A stretch of DNA of 64,000 nt from Bryobacterales bacterium (GTDB lineage Bacteria; Acidobacteriota; Terriglobia; Bryobacterales; UBA6623). The notes below the pieces were generated by a model, which did not search any database, was not told the origin of the DNA, and worked only from the letters and a program-made list of their open reading frames with translations. Every line of letters starts with the position of its first letter. Position 1 is the first letter of the stretch. Location: the NCBI GenBank assembly GCA_022826925.1, contig JAJDTX010000104.1:1-64000 (forward strand), in the 5' to 3' direction. The translations under genes were made by a program, and so were the position numbers. This document shows, piece after piece, positions 34,839 through 44,400 of the stretch.

Positions 34839-36544
34839 TCCGCCGGGATGCTTGGCGAGCGCGCCGTGATGCCCTCGCCCTCGGTGATTTCCAGGAATTG
34901 GTTGGCAGACAGATCTGTGAGCGTGTTGCGGGATGAGTGCGAGGGCCAGTCCACGACGACCGTCTGCACCTTGGCGCTGTCTCCCAGCCCGAAATGCAGC
35001 CTCAGGTCGTTGCTCGACAGGTAGCTGGAACCCGACCGGACTTCTTGGACCAGAACCCTGGCATCCGCGCGCACCGTCACGCGAGCGCCGATCGCGCTAC
35101 GGTTGGACTTGGTTCCGACCAGCCGCAGCGAAAGGAACCCACCGGCAGGGGTGGAGTCGTTGCGCAGGAGACTCGGGCGTTCGTTCATGTTGTTCACGAA
35201 TATGTCCGTGTCGCCATCGTTGTCATAGTCCCCGACGGCTACCCCGCGGCTTGAATGCCTGGCCAGCAAGGCCGATCCGTCCGGCGGCTGGACCGGCTCG
35301 AGGCCTTGCCCGCCGAGATTCCTGTACAGCAGCCGAGTCTGGCGATAGGGATTGTTGGGAACGAGCCCTTCGAGTTCCGGGTAGGTGTGTCCGTTCGCAA
35401 CGAAGATATCGGGCCAAGAATCGCGGTCGAAATCAAGGGCTGCGACGCCCCAGCCCATATAGTCGGCGCTGATGCCCGCGCCCATGGAATGCACCCTGTC
35501 CTCGAATGCCCCCGCCGCCGAGTTGAGGTAGATGTTCGAGGTCTCTTCGATGAAATTGGTCTTGACGATGTCGAGAAGGCCGTCGCCATCGATATCCGCA
35601 GCTGCCGACCCCATGCCGGCCTGCACGTGGCCATGCTCGTCGAGCGCCACTCCGGCGAAGACCCCCACATCCGCGAAGGAGCCGTTTCCGTCGTTCTCAA
35701 GCAGCATGCTGGGTTGCGAATCTACCGCGACGAACACGTCCGGCCAGCCGTCGAGATTGTAGTCCAGCGACGTGACTGACAGCGAGTAACGTCCCGGGCC
35801 ATCGGCTACGCCAGATGCCTGCGAGACCTCTTCAAACCGGCTGCCGCCGAGGTTGCGGTACAACTGGTTGGTCTCTCCCGGCAAGCCTCGAGGGCCGCAC
35901 AGCACAGCCTGCCCCTTCCATCGGCAGGTAGGCGCGCTGCCCTTTGATGGGACGCGGTCCTTGTCGAACACCAAGTAGTTTGCGACGAACAGGTCGAGCA
36001 GGCCGTCAAGATCGTAATCGAGGAACGCGCACCCGGTTGACCAGCGCATTTCCCCGCCAAGGCCTGATTCCTGGGTGACGTCTGCGAACCGCCCTTGACG
36101 AGTGTTGCGGAACAGTCGGTTCTCGCCGAAGTACGTGACAAACAGGTCATCGAAGCCGTCGTTGTCAACGTCTCCGACACAGACGCCCTGCCCCCATCCG
36201 GCGCTTTGCAATCCGGTCGGGTCTGTGACGTCGGCAAAGGTGCCGTCTCCGTTGTTGCGGTATAGGCGGTTGCTGGGAGCCTCGCCGGGAGGGAAGCCCT
36301 CGAATGTGGTGGCAGAGACAAAGAATGCGTCGAGCGATCCGTCGCGGTCGTAGTCTAGGAGGGCCAGTCCGGAGCCGATCGCCTCCAAGATGAAGTCCTT
36401 GCGGTCGTCTCGACCACTGTGGAAGACATCGTTCAGGCCGACGTCCGCCGCGACATCAACGAATGCGACCTGCCCGGCTTCGGCGGGCGCAGCCCACGCC
36501 GAGGCCGCCAGAACGAGAGCGATGGTCAGTCGCGGCACGGGCAC
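34835..36544 (-). CDS. CRTAC1-type FG-GAP/ASPIC-UnbV protein (copy C)
   Basis: About 569 residues if translation starts at the GTG at 36544, which gives a Sec signal (LTIALVLAASAWAAPAEAG), has AGGA just upstream and leaves a 7-base gap to the TPR stop; the frame is open to 36613 inside the TPR gene. FG-GAP loops include LDYDRDGSLD, GDVDNDGFDD, LDYDLDGLLD, LDYNLDGWPD, ADIDGDGLLD, LDFDRDSWPD and GDYDNDGDTD. The two-cysteine loop TCRWKGQAVLCGPRG is present, and the ASPIC/UnbV tail is LRLVGTKSNRSAIGARVTV and SGSSYLSSNDLRLHFGLGD. It is more divergent than A and B and lacks several of their other cysteines. Co-transcription with the TPR and cytochrome genes is very likely. Confidence 0.9.
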   Translation of the reverse strand: MPVPRLTIALVLAASAWAAPAEAGQVAFVDVAADVGLNDVFHSGRDDRKDFILEAIGSGLALLDYDRDGSLDAFFVSATTFEGFPPGEAPSNRLYRNNGDGTFADVTDPTGLQSAGWGQGVCVGDVDNDGFDDLFVTYFGENRLFRNTRQGRFADVTQESGLGGEMRWSTGCAFLDYDLDGLLDLFVANYLVFDKDRVPSKGSAPTCRWKGQAVLCGPRGLPGETNQLYRNLGGSRFEEVSQASGVADGPGRYSLSVTSLDYNLDGWPDVFVAVDSQPSMLLENDGNGSFADVGVFAGVALDEHGHVQAGMGSAAADIDGDGLLDIVKTNFIEETSNIYLNSAAGAFEDRVHSMGAGISADYMGWGVAALDFDRDSWPDIFVANGHTYPELEGLVPNNPYRQTRLLYRNLGGQGLEPVQPPDGSALLARHSSRGVAVGDYDNDGDTDIFVNNMNERPSLLRNDSTPAGGFLSLRLVGTKSNRSAIGARVTVRADARVLVQEVRSGSSYLSSNDLRLHFGLGDSAKVQTVVVDWPSHSSRNTLTDLSANQFLEITEGEGITARSPSIPAE

Positions 36545-36551
36545 GGGAATC

Positions 36552-38450
36552 CTAGCGCTCGCCGGGCGCAGATCCGGGCGCCTCCTTCTTTCGAAGCCGC
36601 TGGATCCTGGCATTACGCGTTCGCCTTGCCTCGTCTTCGTTTCGCTTAAACAGCTGGAACTGCTGCTGCGCCAAGTCGCTCTGCCCGAGTTGACGGTACA
36701 GCCGCGCCAGCACGTAGCGCGCGCGGTTCAGCGCCGGATCCAACTCCACTGCCAGCAGATACGCCTGCACAGCGTCCTCCCATCGCTCGAGCAGCTCGTA
36801 AGCCCTGCCCAAATCCGACCGAACGTCTGCGTCTTCAGGGTCGGCCGCGGCTGCGGCCGTCAAGTACGGCAGGGCCATTTCGCCCTCGCGCAATTGGACG
36901 TGGATTCTCCCCAGCCGCTTCTTGGCGGCTCCCGAATGCGGGTGAATCTCGAGCTCGTCCAGGCACGCTTGCCGCGCTTGGTCGTACTGCGAGTTCCAGA
37001 GGTAATAGTCCGCGAGTTCGATGCGGATCTGGGTGTCGAGCGGGCAGGCCTCGATTGCCGCGAGGAACTCGGCTTCAGCCTCGGCCTTTTCCTGTGCCGC
37101 GAAGTTCATCGCCCTGACCAGCCGCGCCCGGCACGAGCCGGGGTGCTCGCGCACCAGCGAGTCGAAGTACTCAAGCGCGACTTGCCGGAACACCTCTGCC
37201 CTAAATGTCTGGACGGCCTGCAAGGGACTAGCCGAGAGAGACTGATCGTTGGCCGCGAGAGCCGCTGACTTGTAGTCGTCGAGCCAGACGTGAACGGTCA
37301 TCTTCAGGTATTCGCGCAGCCATTCATCCCCTGTGTCGCTGAGTCGCTCAAGCACCGCGAGGGCATCTTCGAAGCGCCCCTCGATGACCGCTTGGGTGAC
37401 TTGCGCCCAGTCGGCTGACGCAGAGCCGTCGAGACGCGCGAGCAGCGTTGCATTGATCTCACGACCCACCATTGGCATGGGGGGCAAGCGTTCAGGATCG
37501 ACAGCAGGCAACGACCGCAGGATGCCCTCGAACTCCACCTTCGTCCCGATCTCGGCGACCTGCTCCTTTGGCAGCATGCTCTTATCGATCGGCATCTTGG
37601 GTACGGCAGGGAGCAGGCTCCAATAGCGTTCCAGCGCGAGCCTCGAAGGAACATCGAGCCCCAAGATTGCGAGCATGCGGGCAAGGGGAAAGAATATGGA
37701 CGCGTTGAACGGGTCCAGTTCCGCTGCTTCGAGATACTTGATCGCCGCCACTTGAAAGACCTGCTGGCTCTCGAACACCCGGGCGGCTGCGAGGTGAGTC
37801 TCCTTTGATTCCGGGTGCGACACCGCCTGCTCGTTCGCAATCCTCTCGGCGAGATCGAGGTAGGCCTGTCCAATGGAATAGAGCACGTTAGGAGCCTCGT
37901 CCCCGGCCATCGGTAGCGCCCGCCCGAAAGCTTGGATGGCTTCCCCGTAGCGGAGATTGGCAGCGTATGCCTGCCCAAGGTGCAGTGCGGTCTCGAAGGT
38001 TTGCTGCAGCCCGTGAGCGGTCTCCAGATGCGGGAGGGCCTCTTCCGGGCGCTCGACATTGAGGTACGAGACGCCCAAGTACAGCCGGCTACCGACCATC
38101 GCCCTGTCGATCTCGATACCCGACTCGAAAGCCTCGATTGCATTCAGGTAGTCGCCTTGGTAGTAGTAGACCAACCCCAGGTTGTGATAAACCCTGGGCA
38201 CTGCCGTCGGGTATCGACGCAGGATCGCGCGGTACTCCGATGCAGCACCTGCAAGTTCCCCCTGCTGTTCGAGACTCTTGGCAGCGCGGAAATGAGTCTC
38301 GATGAGCTCGTAGTCAGCTGGCGCGAGGCGAGCTTGCTGCGCACCTGCCACCACCGTTGCAGCTAGCAAGGCAATCGTGAGGCGGCGGGATCCGGGTGAT
38401 GGCCTTGCCGGCTTGGCGGGACTCAGCCGGATGTCGAGTGCGCGAGCCAT
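36552..38450 (-). CDS. Exported TPR-repeat protein (632 aa)
   Basis: 632 residues. A basic N-terminus and hydrophobic stretch (RRLTIALLAATVVAGAQQ, about 22-39) act as a signal peptide or anchor. TPR units follow through most of the length, e.g. PRVYHNLGLVYYYQGDYLNA, IEAFESGIEIDRAMVGSRLY, ETALHLGQAYAANLRYGEAI and, near the C-terminus, DVRSDLGRAYELLERWEDAV. The end is highly charged (KRNEDEARRTRNARIQRLRK). It starts 8 bases after the stop of the seven-haem cytochrome and ends 7 bases before CRTAC1-C, so it links the two in one transcript. Cytochrome c554-type domains and TPRs are often fused in one protein in this group of bacteria; here they are separate genes. It would be a scaffold for the exported complex. 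Confidence 0.88.
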   Translation of the reverse strand: MARALDIRLSPAKPARPSPGSRRLTIALLAATVVAGAQQARLAPADYELIETHFRAAKSLEQQGELAGAASEYRAILRRYPTAVPRVYHNLGLVYYYQGDYLNAIEAFESGIEIDRAMVGSRLYLGVSYLNVERPEEALPHLETAHGLQQTFETALHLGQAYAANLRYGEAIQAFGRALPMAGDEAPNVLYSIGQAYLDLAERIANEQAVSHPESKETHLAAARVFESQQVFQVAAIKYLEAAELDPFNASIFFPLARMLAILGLDVPSRLALERYWSLLPAVPKMPIDKSMLPKEQVAEIGTKVEFEGILRSLPAVDPERLPPMPMVGREINATLLARLDGSASADWAQVTQAVIEGRFEDALAVLERLSDTGDEWLREYLKMTVHVWLDDYKSAALAANDQSLSASPLQAVQTFRAEVFRQVALEYFDSLVREHPGSCRARLVRAMNFAAQEKAEAEAEFLAAIEACPLDTQIRIELADYYLWNSQYDQARQACLDELEIHPHSGAAKKRLGRIHVQLREGEMALPYLTAAAAADPEDADVRSDLGRAYELLERWEDAVQAYLLAVELDPALNRARYVLARLYRQLGQSDLAQQQFQLFKRNEDEARRTRNARIQRLRKKEAPGSAPGER

Positions 38451-38458
38451 AGGGGCTG

Positions 38459-39631
38459 CTACCTCACGACTCGGATCCAGTGGTCACTGAACAGGGAGTG
38501 CCGCATCACGCGTTCTGTCGGCATGTGGCAACTTGCGCAATTCGCCGATGCCACAGGGCAGACTGTGCCATTCTCGCGCACGGCCGTGTCGTGACACGAG
38601 AGGCACGACTCGTCGAAGGAGGCCGCCTCGTCCGCAACGTCGTGATGCGGGTCGTGGCACCTCGTGCACGCGAGCTCTCCGAAAGTCTCGTTGAAACAAC
38701 GGCTTAAGACGATGCGCTGGCTGGGGAAGCGGACGCTGTGCGGGGTCTGTTCCAGCAGGGCCAAAGCGTCAAAATCATTGTCCCGCGGCGGGTTTCCGTG
38801 GCATGCCCCGCACATTTGTGCTTGCTGGAATCCTGACAGCGCGATGGGGTTGAAGATCGATCCGTCCACGGACTCACCATTCATCGCGGCTTCGACGTGT
38901 GTCCGGCCCGGGCCGTGGCAGCGCTCGCAGCGAATCCCCATTTCGTCCGCCGAGGGAGCCGGGGAGTGTCCGTCGTATCCGGTTGTGTGGCAGCCGAAGC
39001 ATTCAACCACCTCCTCGGTGGTCAGTCCCCGCCCGAGGCCCTCGACAGCATTCTGCGGGTCGTACTTCGACGCCCCGGTGGTGAAGTCTATCGCACCGAG
39101 ACTCTCATACCAGGTCAACCGGCTCTCCACCCAGCCGCTGGCGTTGGTGCGGCCAATGGGCGTGATCCCCTTCGTTCCGCTGCCGAAGGCCCACTCGAGC
39201 ACGGCCCCGCTCGATTCCTCGGCATCGGCCGCTTCGAGCCGGATCGCGCCCCGAGAGTTGTCGGAGAGTGTCAGCGTGAAGCCCGAAACGCGGTCAAATC
39301 GACTGAACGGCAGGGAGCTCGCAAGTTCCGGCACCAAGCCAGCCCGCCGAAGGGAGCGAGCGTGGTTGCTCAGGCTCTGGCTGGAATAGATGTCCTGGTG
39401 GCAAGCCTTGCAGGCCTGAGAACCGCTGTACTCGGACTCGTGTTGCCAGAATCGCACCGGATCGCTCAGCTGCATTGTCTGTCCGGCTCCGCAGGCTGCC
39501 ACAAGCCCGGACAACAACGCGCCCCGGAAGGCCAGCCGAATGCATCTGAATCGGACTGCTGCCAGCGCCCTTCGCGCGCGCGCACGCAGCTCCAGCCGCT
39601 CACGTTCCGACGACCTGCCATGTGCAGCCAC
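38459..39631 (-). CDS. Seven-haem c-type cytochrome (cytochrome c554-like), probable lipoprotein
   Basis: I count seven CxxCH haem-binding motifs: CKACH, CFGCH, CERCH, CGACH, CTRCH, CLSCH and CASCH. The spacing and surroundings (GSQACKACHQDIYSSQSLSNHA, GIRCERCHGPGRTHVEAA, ELACTRCHDPHHD, NCASCHMPTERVMRHSLFSD) resemble the cytochrome c554/multihaem family. The leader LLSGLVAACGAG gives a lipobox cysteine, so it is likely membrane-anchored on the outside. Start choice is uncertain: GTG 39631 avoids overlap with the DUF1501 gene; the frame is open to 39703. No catalytic haem pattern is evident, so I infer electron transfer. It stands between the DUF1501 gene (16 bases) and the TPR gene (8 bases). 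Confidence 0.88.
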   Translation of the reverse strand: MAAHGRSSERERLELRARARRALAAVRFRCIRLAFRGALLSGLVAACGAGQTMQLSDPVRFWQHESEYSGSQACKACHQDIYSSQSLSNHARSLRRAGLVPELASSLPFSRFDRVSGFTLTLSDNSRGAIRLEAADAEESSGAVLEWAFGSGTKGITPIGRTNASGWVESRLTWYESLGAIDFTTGASKYDPQNAVEGLGRGLTTEEVVECFGCHTTGYDGHSPAPSADEMGIRCERCHGPGRTHVEAAMNGESVDGSIFNPIALSGFQQAQMCGACHGNPPRDNDFDALALLEQTPHSVRFPSQRIVLSRCFNETFGELACTRCHDPHHDVADEAASFDESCLSCHDTAVRENGTVCPVASANCASCHMPTERVMRHSLFSDHWIRVVR

Positions 39632-39647
39632 GCAGCGAGCCGGCCCC

Positions 39648-41312
39648 CTACACGCCGTTCGCGAGCATAAAGGGCAAGTGGGACGATTCGTTCCTGCCGG
39701 CACCCTTTGGGTCCACTCCGGCCAGCTTGAGCGCCGTGGAATAGATATGGCCGTGATTCGGCATGATGAACCCGTTCGACGGCTCGCTATAACCGTTCCG
39801 GAAATGCCCGTCGCGGTCGTAGCGCGGATCCAGATCCCCGGTCAGCGGGTGGATGGGGATCGGCTGGAACGTCTTCTGCCCGACCCATCCGAACTGTGTG
39901 CCACGGCGGACGCGCGGGCCGAGGAACGCGCAAGAATTGACCGGGTTGTGGGCGCTAATGTCTTGGGAGAGGATCTGTGTTCTTTTCTCGGCCTGGTCCA
40001 AGTCTGAATTCGCGAGGATACTCTTGATGCTGCCTCCCACGGTCCTTCCGAACTCGCTGGCCAGCACAATGGTCGTGAAGTCGTAATAGGATTTCCCCGT
40101 GTTTCTGTACTCGGTCTCCTTGAGTTTTCTCACGAACGTCTTGAGCGGAGTCCAGAGCTCGTTGCGCATCATTTCCCGTTGGTCGAACGGGTAGCCGGAG
40201 AGGATCTTCTCGCGGGACCAGTGATGGTCGAATCCTCGGACCAGGCGGTTCTCGAGCCACCCTGCACAGCTCAGGCCCTTGGTCATCATCTCGAACATCA
40301 TCATGGCCTGCACGTTGATGTTGGGGGTGTACTTGCTGCGCGGCAGGGTCTGGTTGATGAGTTCGAAGTGGATTTCCTCGTCACTTGGGTCGACCCGGAA
40401 TTCCTCTCTCAGTCCCGGGTCGAGGAACATTGACCGGGTGTCGATGCTTCGGTCGCCGCTCTCGCTGAGCCGCTTGTAGATGTCCAAGGCCGACGCGAAG
40501 CTCTGGAGTTCCGGGCTGTTTTGATCGGCGAGCAGGGCACTGCGAGACTGCTCTAGGAAACTCTGGACGGAGTGGTTGCGCTCGTCAGTGCGCATCGAGA
40601 CCGCCTGTTGGATCATTCGCCGGGTGAACTTCGGTGTCTGCGGGTAGATCATGTGCGCCCAAGGGGGCCCGAGCGCATGGTAAATCCCCGTGCCCTCCGG
40701 ATAGGCTGCGATGTCGAGCTCGCCATCGGACAGCCACCTGTGCCAGTTCAGGTTGGGCAGCAGGTACGGTCGTCCCGCCTCTGCGCAGAAGGCCTGTAGG
40801 ACAGTTCGCTCGTCCGGTTCCCGCCTAGCCTTCATATCCACGGCGTACTGGCCGTAGTGGGCCTTGAAACGGTCCCGGGTGTGCCCGCTTCCCGTCAGGG
40901 CGCTGGAGAGGATCGCCATCTCCCCGAACAGTTCCCGGCCGTCTTCCGCCAGCGGGCCGTGAAAGATCTCGCCGTAACGGCGGAACTGCTCGGCAGACAG
41001 ATCCTTGGTGCGGTAAATGTGTTCCGAGAGCACGCCCCAATCGTCTGGATTCCTGGGAAGGTCTGAGAAGTTGGCATCGTTGCGGGCAGGAACGACCGGG
41101 CCGAACATGTCATAGCTCATCCAGGCCCCTTCCATGAACCAGTAGACGAGGAAGCGAGGCTGCGACGCCTCTTTGGCATGATCCTTGACCGCGCCTGCCA
41201 ACGCGGGGCTGACAGAGTCCAGGCCCCCGCTAAGCCAGTAGCTGAGGAAGTCGGTGGCTGCGAGGGCACCGGCCGCGCGGGCGCCTCTGGACAGGAACTT
41301 CCTCCGCTTCAT
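39648..41312 (-). CDS. Tat-exported DUF1501 protein (alkaline-phosphatase-like fold)
   Basis: 554 residues from ATG 41312, with the twin-arginine signal MKRRKFLSRGARAAGALAAT. Motifs RFLVYWFMEGAWMSYDMFGP, SEHIYRTKDLSAEQFRRYGE, SSALTGSGHTRDRFKAHYGQ, the central VQAMMMFEMMTKGLSCAGWL and GFDHHWSREKILSGY, and the late TTIVLASEFGRTVGG and FIMPNHGHIYSTALKLAGVD fit DUF1501, a member of the alkaline-phosphatase/sulfatase superfamily. DUF1501 genes are classically paired with planctomycete-type cytochrome (PSCyt/PSD1) genes, as here: the upstream gene on the same strand carries PSCyt-like and DUF1588-like parts. No function is established. The intergenic gap to that gene (185 bases) contains an 11-bp inverted repeat. 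Confidence 0.85.
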   Translation of the reverse strand: MKRRKFLSRGARAAGALAATDFLSYWLSGGLDSVSPALAGAVKDHAKEASQPRFLVYWFMEGAWMSYDMFGPVVPARNDANFSDLPRNPDDWGVLSEHIYRTKDLSAEQFRRYGEIFHGPLAEDGRELFGEMAILSSALTGSGHTRDRFKAHYGQYAVDMKARREPDERTVLQAFCAEAGRPYLLPNLNWHRWLSDGELDIAAYPEGTGIYHALGPPWAHMIYPQTPKFTRRMIQQAVSMRTDERNHSVQSFLEQSRSALLADQNSPELQSFASALDIYKRLSESGDRSIDTRSMFLDPGLREEFRVDPSDEEIHFELINQTLPRSKYTPNINVQAMMMFEMMTKGLSCAGWLENRLVRGFDHHWSREKILSGYPFDQREMMRNELWTPLKTFVRKLKETEYRNTGKSYYDFTTIVLASEFGRTVGGSIKSILANSDLDQAEKRTQILSQDISAHNPVNSCAFLGPRVRRGTQFGWVGQKTFQPIPIHPLTGDLDPRYDRDGHFRNGYSEPSNGFIMPNHGHIYSTALKLAGVDPKGAGRNESSHLPFMLANGV

Positions 41313-41416
41313 TGCTTGTTCGAACCTCAACCCCGCCGGGCGTCGGTTCGATTATAGGCTGGGCGCCCCGCGCGCTCAAGCACCTCCGGGGGGATTGACT
41401 GCATGCACGGGGAGTT

Positions 41417-41484
41417 GACCGTTGCCTGGTGCAGTTCTGAGCGTTCGAGCTTGGATGCGCAGCCGATCGCGGGAGGCAACGGTC
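41417..41484. repeat. Perfect 11-bp inverted repeat inside the operon
   Basis: GACCGTTGCCT (41417-41427) and AGGCAACGGTC (41474-41484) are exact inverted copies separated by 46 bases, in the 185-base gap between the PSCyt-like gene and the DUF1501 gene. It could fold as an RNA stem that attenuates or processes the transcript, or be a regulator site. There is no T-run after it. Confidence 0.6.
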
Positions 41485-41497
41485 GCCAGCGACGGGG

Positions 41498-44400
41498 TCA
41501 GGGGCTGCGCGGCTGGCCTCCGAATCGCATCGTTACCATCCGCTTGACGAGTGGACGGATTCGCAAGTCAGTGGAGACGGCGAAATCGTAGAGCGCCTTG
41601 TACTCATCTCTTTGGTCTTGGTATACGCGCAGTGGGCGATGGAACAGCATGTCGTGATGATGGTTGATGAATGCCCGCACGAACCGCTCCTTGCGAACCA
41701 CTTGGGAGGCGAACGCGCTGAGGCCATCTCCTTTGAACGGATAGTCTGGAACGACGCCCCGGTCGCTGTCGTCAATCGGCTGGTGGTCGTCATCCACGGT
41801 GCGGTAGTGCCCGTGGACATCCCAACGCTCTCTCTGATAGGCCAGGGGCGTTAGCAACTTGTGGCAGGAGTAGCAAATGCTGCTGGGATCCGTCGTGCTG
41901 ACGACTTCGTCGCGGGCATCTTCAACCGCGTCGGACACCTCGAATTGCACGCCCAAGGCGAATGTCAGCACTTGGGCGGGATAGGTGAACTTCGGAAGGC
42001 CCGGCTTGCCTTCCAAATAGCCCTCCATCGTCAGGAATCCGGTGGGGCCGTGCACGGGTCGGCGCTCGATCCTGCGCCAATCCGGACCGACCGTGTAGTC
42101 GGCGGTAAACAGCTCTCGATAGGACACGTCGTTCGTCGCGATGTAGGTCCAGAGCCGCGCCGGTTCGTCGCTCGCCGGCGTGCCGCGCGACCGGAATACT
42201 CCGCGGGCGCGATGGAAGAAAAACTCCCGAAATTCCTCGGACGACAGATAGTCGTCGATCAAGGGCTCGATCTGCCCACCCCTCGAGAAGCGCCGCAGCT
42301 CGTCGTTGGTCGGAATTCTCCCCACCAGGTCGAGCGCAATCCGGACGAGCTTCCGTGCAGGCGTCGCGTTCTGGCTGTCGGTCGGCATCACGAACTCGGG
42401 ATGCTGAAGCAGGGCTTCAATCAGCCCTGCCCAGCCGGGGCGAGGAGATTGCAGCGAGGGCACGGCAAAGCGGGGTGTCGGCGTGGCAGCGCCTTCAATG
42501 CGGAGACCGAGGTCGCTGGCGTCGTGGGTCCAGCGGAACGACAGCTGTTTGCCCCCGGGATGGTAGGTCCCGGTGGCATTGAGGAGCGCGGTCTCGCCAA
42601 CATTGAAAGTCGGCGGCGCCTCCACGAACGCCACGGGAGCAAACGAACTTCCATGAACGTCGAACGGGACCCAATCGGCATGGGTGTGCCCTCCGGGCGT
42701 CCACACGTGCACGCTGTACCATCCAGGGCGGTACTCCCCGCCTTGCACGGGCCGGTAGCGGGCCCAGACTCGCTTGGAGGGATCGACAGTCTGATCCTTG
42801 ATGGGTTCCCCGCTGTTGGCGGGAGGGTAGTGCAAGATATCCTCGCCGTACATCCGGCCCCGGCCTGGCAGGTTGCGCACGAGCTTGTCGGCAGCCCAGC
42901 CGCTGGAAGCCTCGAAGGCGTGTTCCGAGGAGTTGTCCACCACTATTTCCTGCCCACCGCCAAGCGGGACAAACTTCACTGCGTCGGCCACGATGACCTT
43001 GGACGCGGAATCCACCCCTCGGTTGCTGACTTCGACGAAGTCGCCCGGCCCTTCGAGCAGGACCTTTGCGAGGATCAGTTCCCACTGCGTCTCACCCTTC
43101 TCGTCAAGCGTGCTCTCGGACTGGTCCAGGAACGTCGTTGCAAAGCCCGGCGCCCGCCGCCTGTCTTGTGTGCCGGAGCTGGCCGCCACGCTCGCTGAAT
43201 GAATTTCCACCAGCGCCGAGGTTGCTGCGCGGGGGACCCTCGGCCAGCTCAGGTAGACGTTGTACTCGCCGTCTTCCGGTATTCGCAGCGCGACAGTGGC
43301 AGATGCCAAGCGGTTATCCACGGTGCGCCGCTCCAGGTGGTTGCTTCCCACCACATCGAGATCCATGTCGTACTTCTTCTTTGGCTCGCCCGCCCGGCTG
43401 CGCTCCCCGTCCTTTGCGACCGGCTCCCACTCGCCGGAAAACGTACATTCGGGGTCGAGATTGTCGAGGACGACCGCCTCATCCGATTCGATGCCGTTGA
43501 GGACCCGCACGAATCGCACGGCATCAAAGACCGTTATGTGGTTTCCGGGGCGGGCCACCAGGCGAACGAGGTGATCAGGATTGGAAGACTCGAAGGCGAA
43601 GGGGCGGTCTCCCACGCGAACCCACGGACTGCTGTCCGGCTCCGAAGTCTGGTCAATCAAGTAACGCGACACGGAAGCCTTGGCAGAGTCGAGGGCAACG
43701 TCGACTTGGCGGCGATCCCGGCGTCCATCGGGATCCTCGACGTTGAGGGTGAAGCGCACGATTCTGCGGTCCTCGGCCCGGCCCTGGAGGTCTCTCACCA
43801 AGTGCAAGGCCTGGTCAATCTCAGCCTCGGATGGCTTGGAGAAGAGAATCCGCTGGTAGAGCGTCCGCACGTTGCGGACGGCGGCCCGTCTTGCACGGTC
43901 AACGAAGATGTCCGGATCGAATCCTTCGAAGAGGACCCCGCCCGGGGCCGAAACGAAGCGCCGTGCCAGTTCGCGCGCGATTTCTTGCAGGCCGGAGACA
44001 TAGCTCGCGGTCATCGTGCGGGTCTGGTCGAAACTGCTGCGGAAGTCCGCCCCGCCCAATGCTTGAGCTTTGTTGCTGAACAGGTCGTCCCCGGAGGCGG
44101 CGAGCCATTCGGGTCCGAAGAGGGTCTCAACGGACCGCCTGATCTGGAAATAGCTCAGGCGGCGCTGTGCCCGGTCCGACTGTTCCTTTCCGTCGAACGG
44201 GAGCAGGAGGCTGCTAGGAAACCGTTCGTCAGGTTGATCGCCGGCACCTAGGCTCTCGCGATCCAGCCTTACAGCTAGGTCTCTGGCAAACCCTGCGATG
44301 TTGGCGATCTCGGAGTCGTCCAGAGCGCCGGACTTCGGCATGCGCAGGTCAGGATCCTGACTTCCTACTCGGCTAGGGATCGCCATCGGATCCGAGGGGT

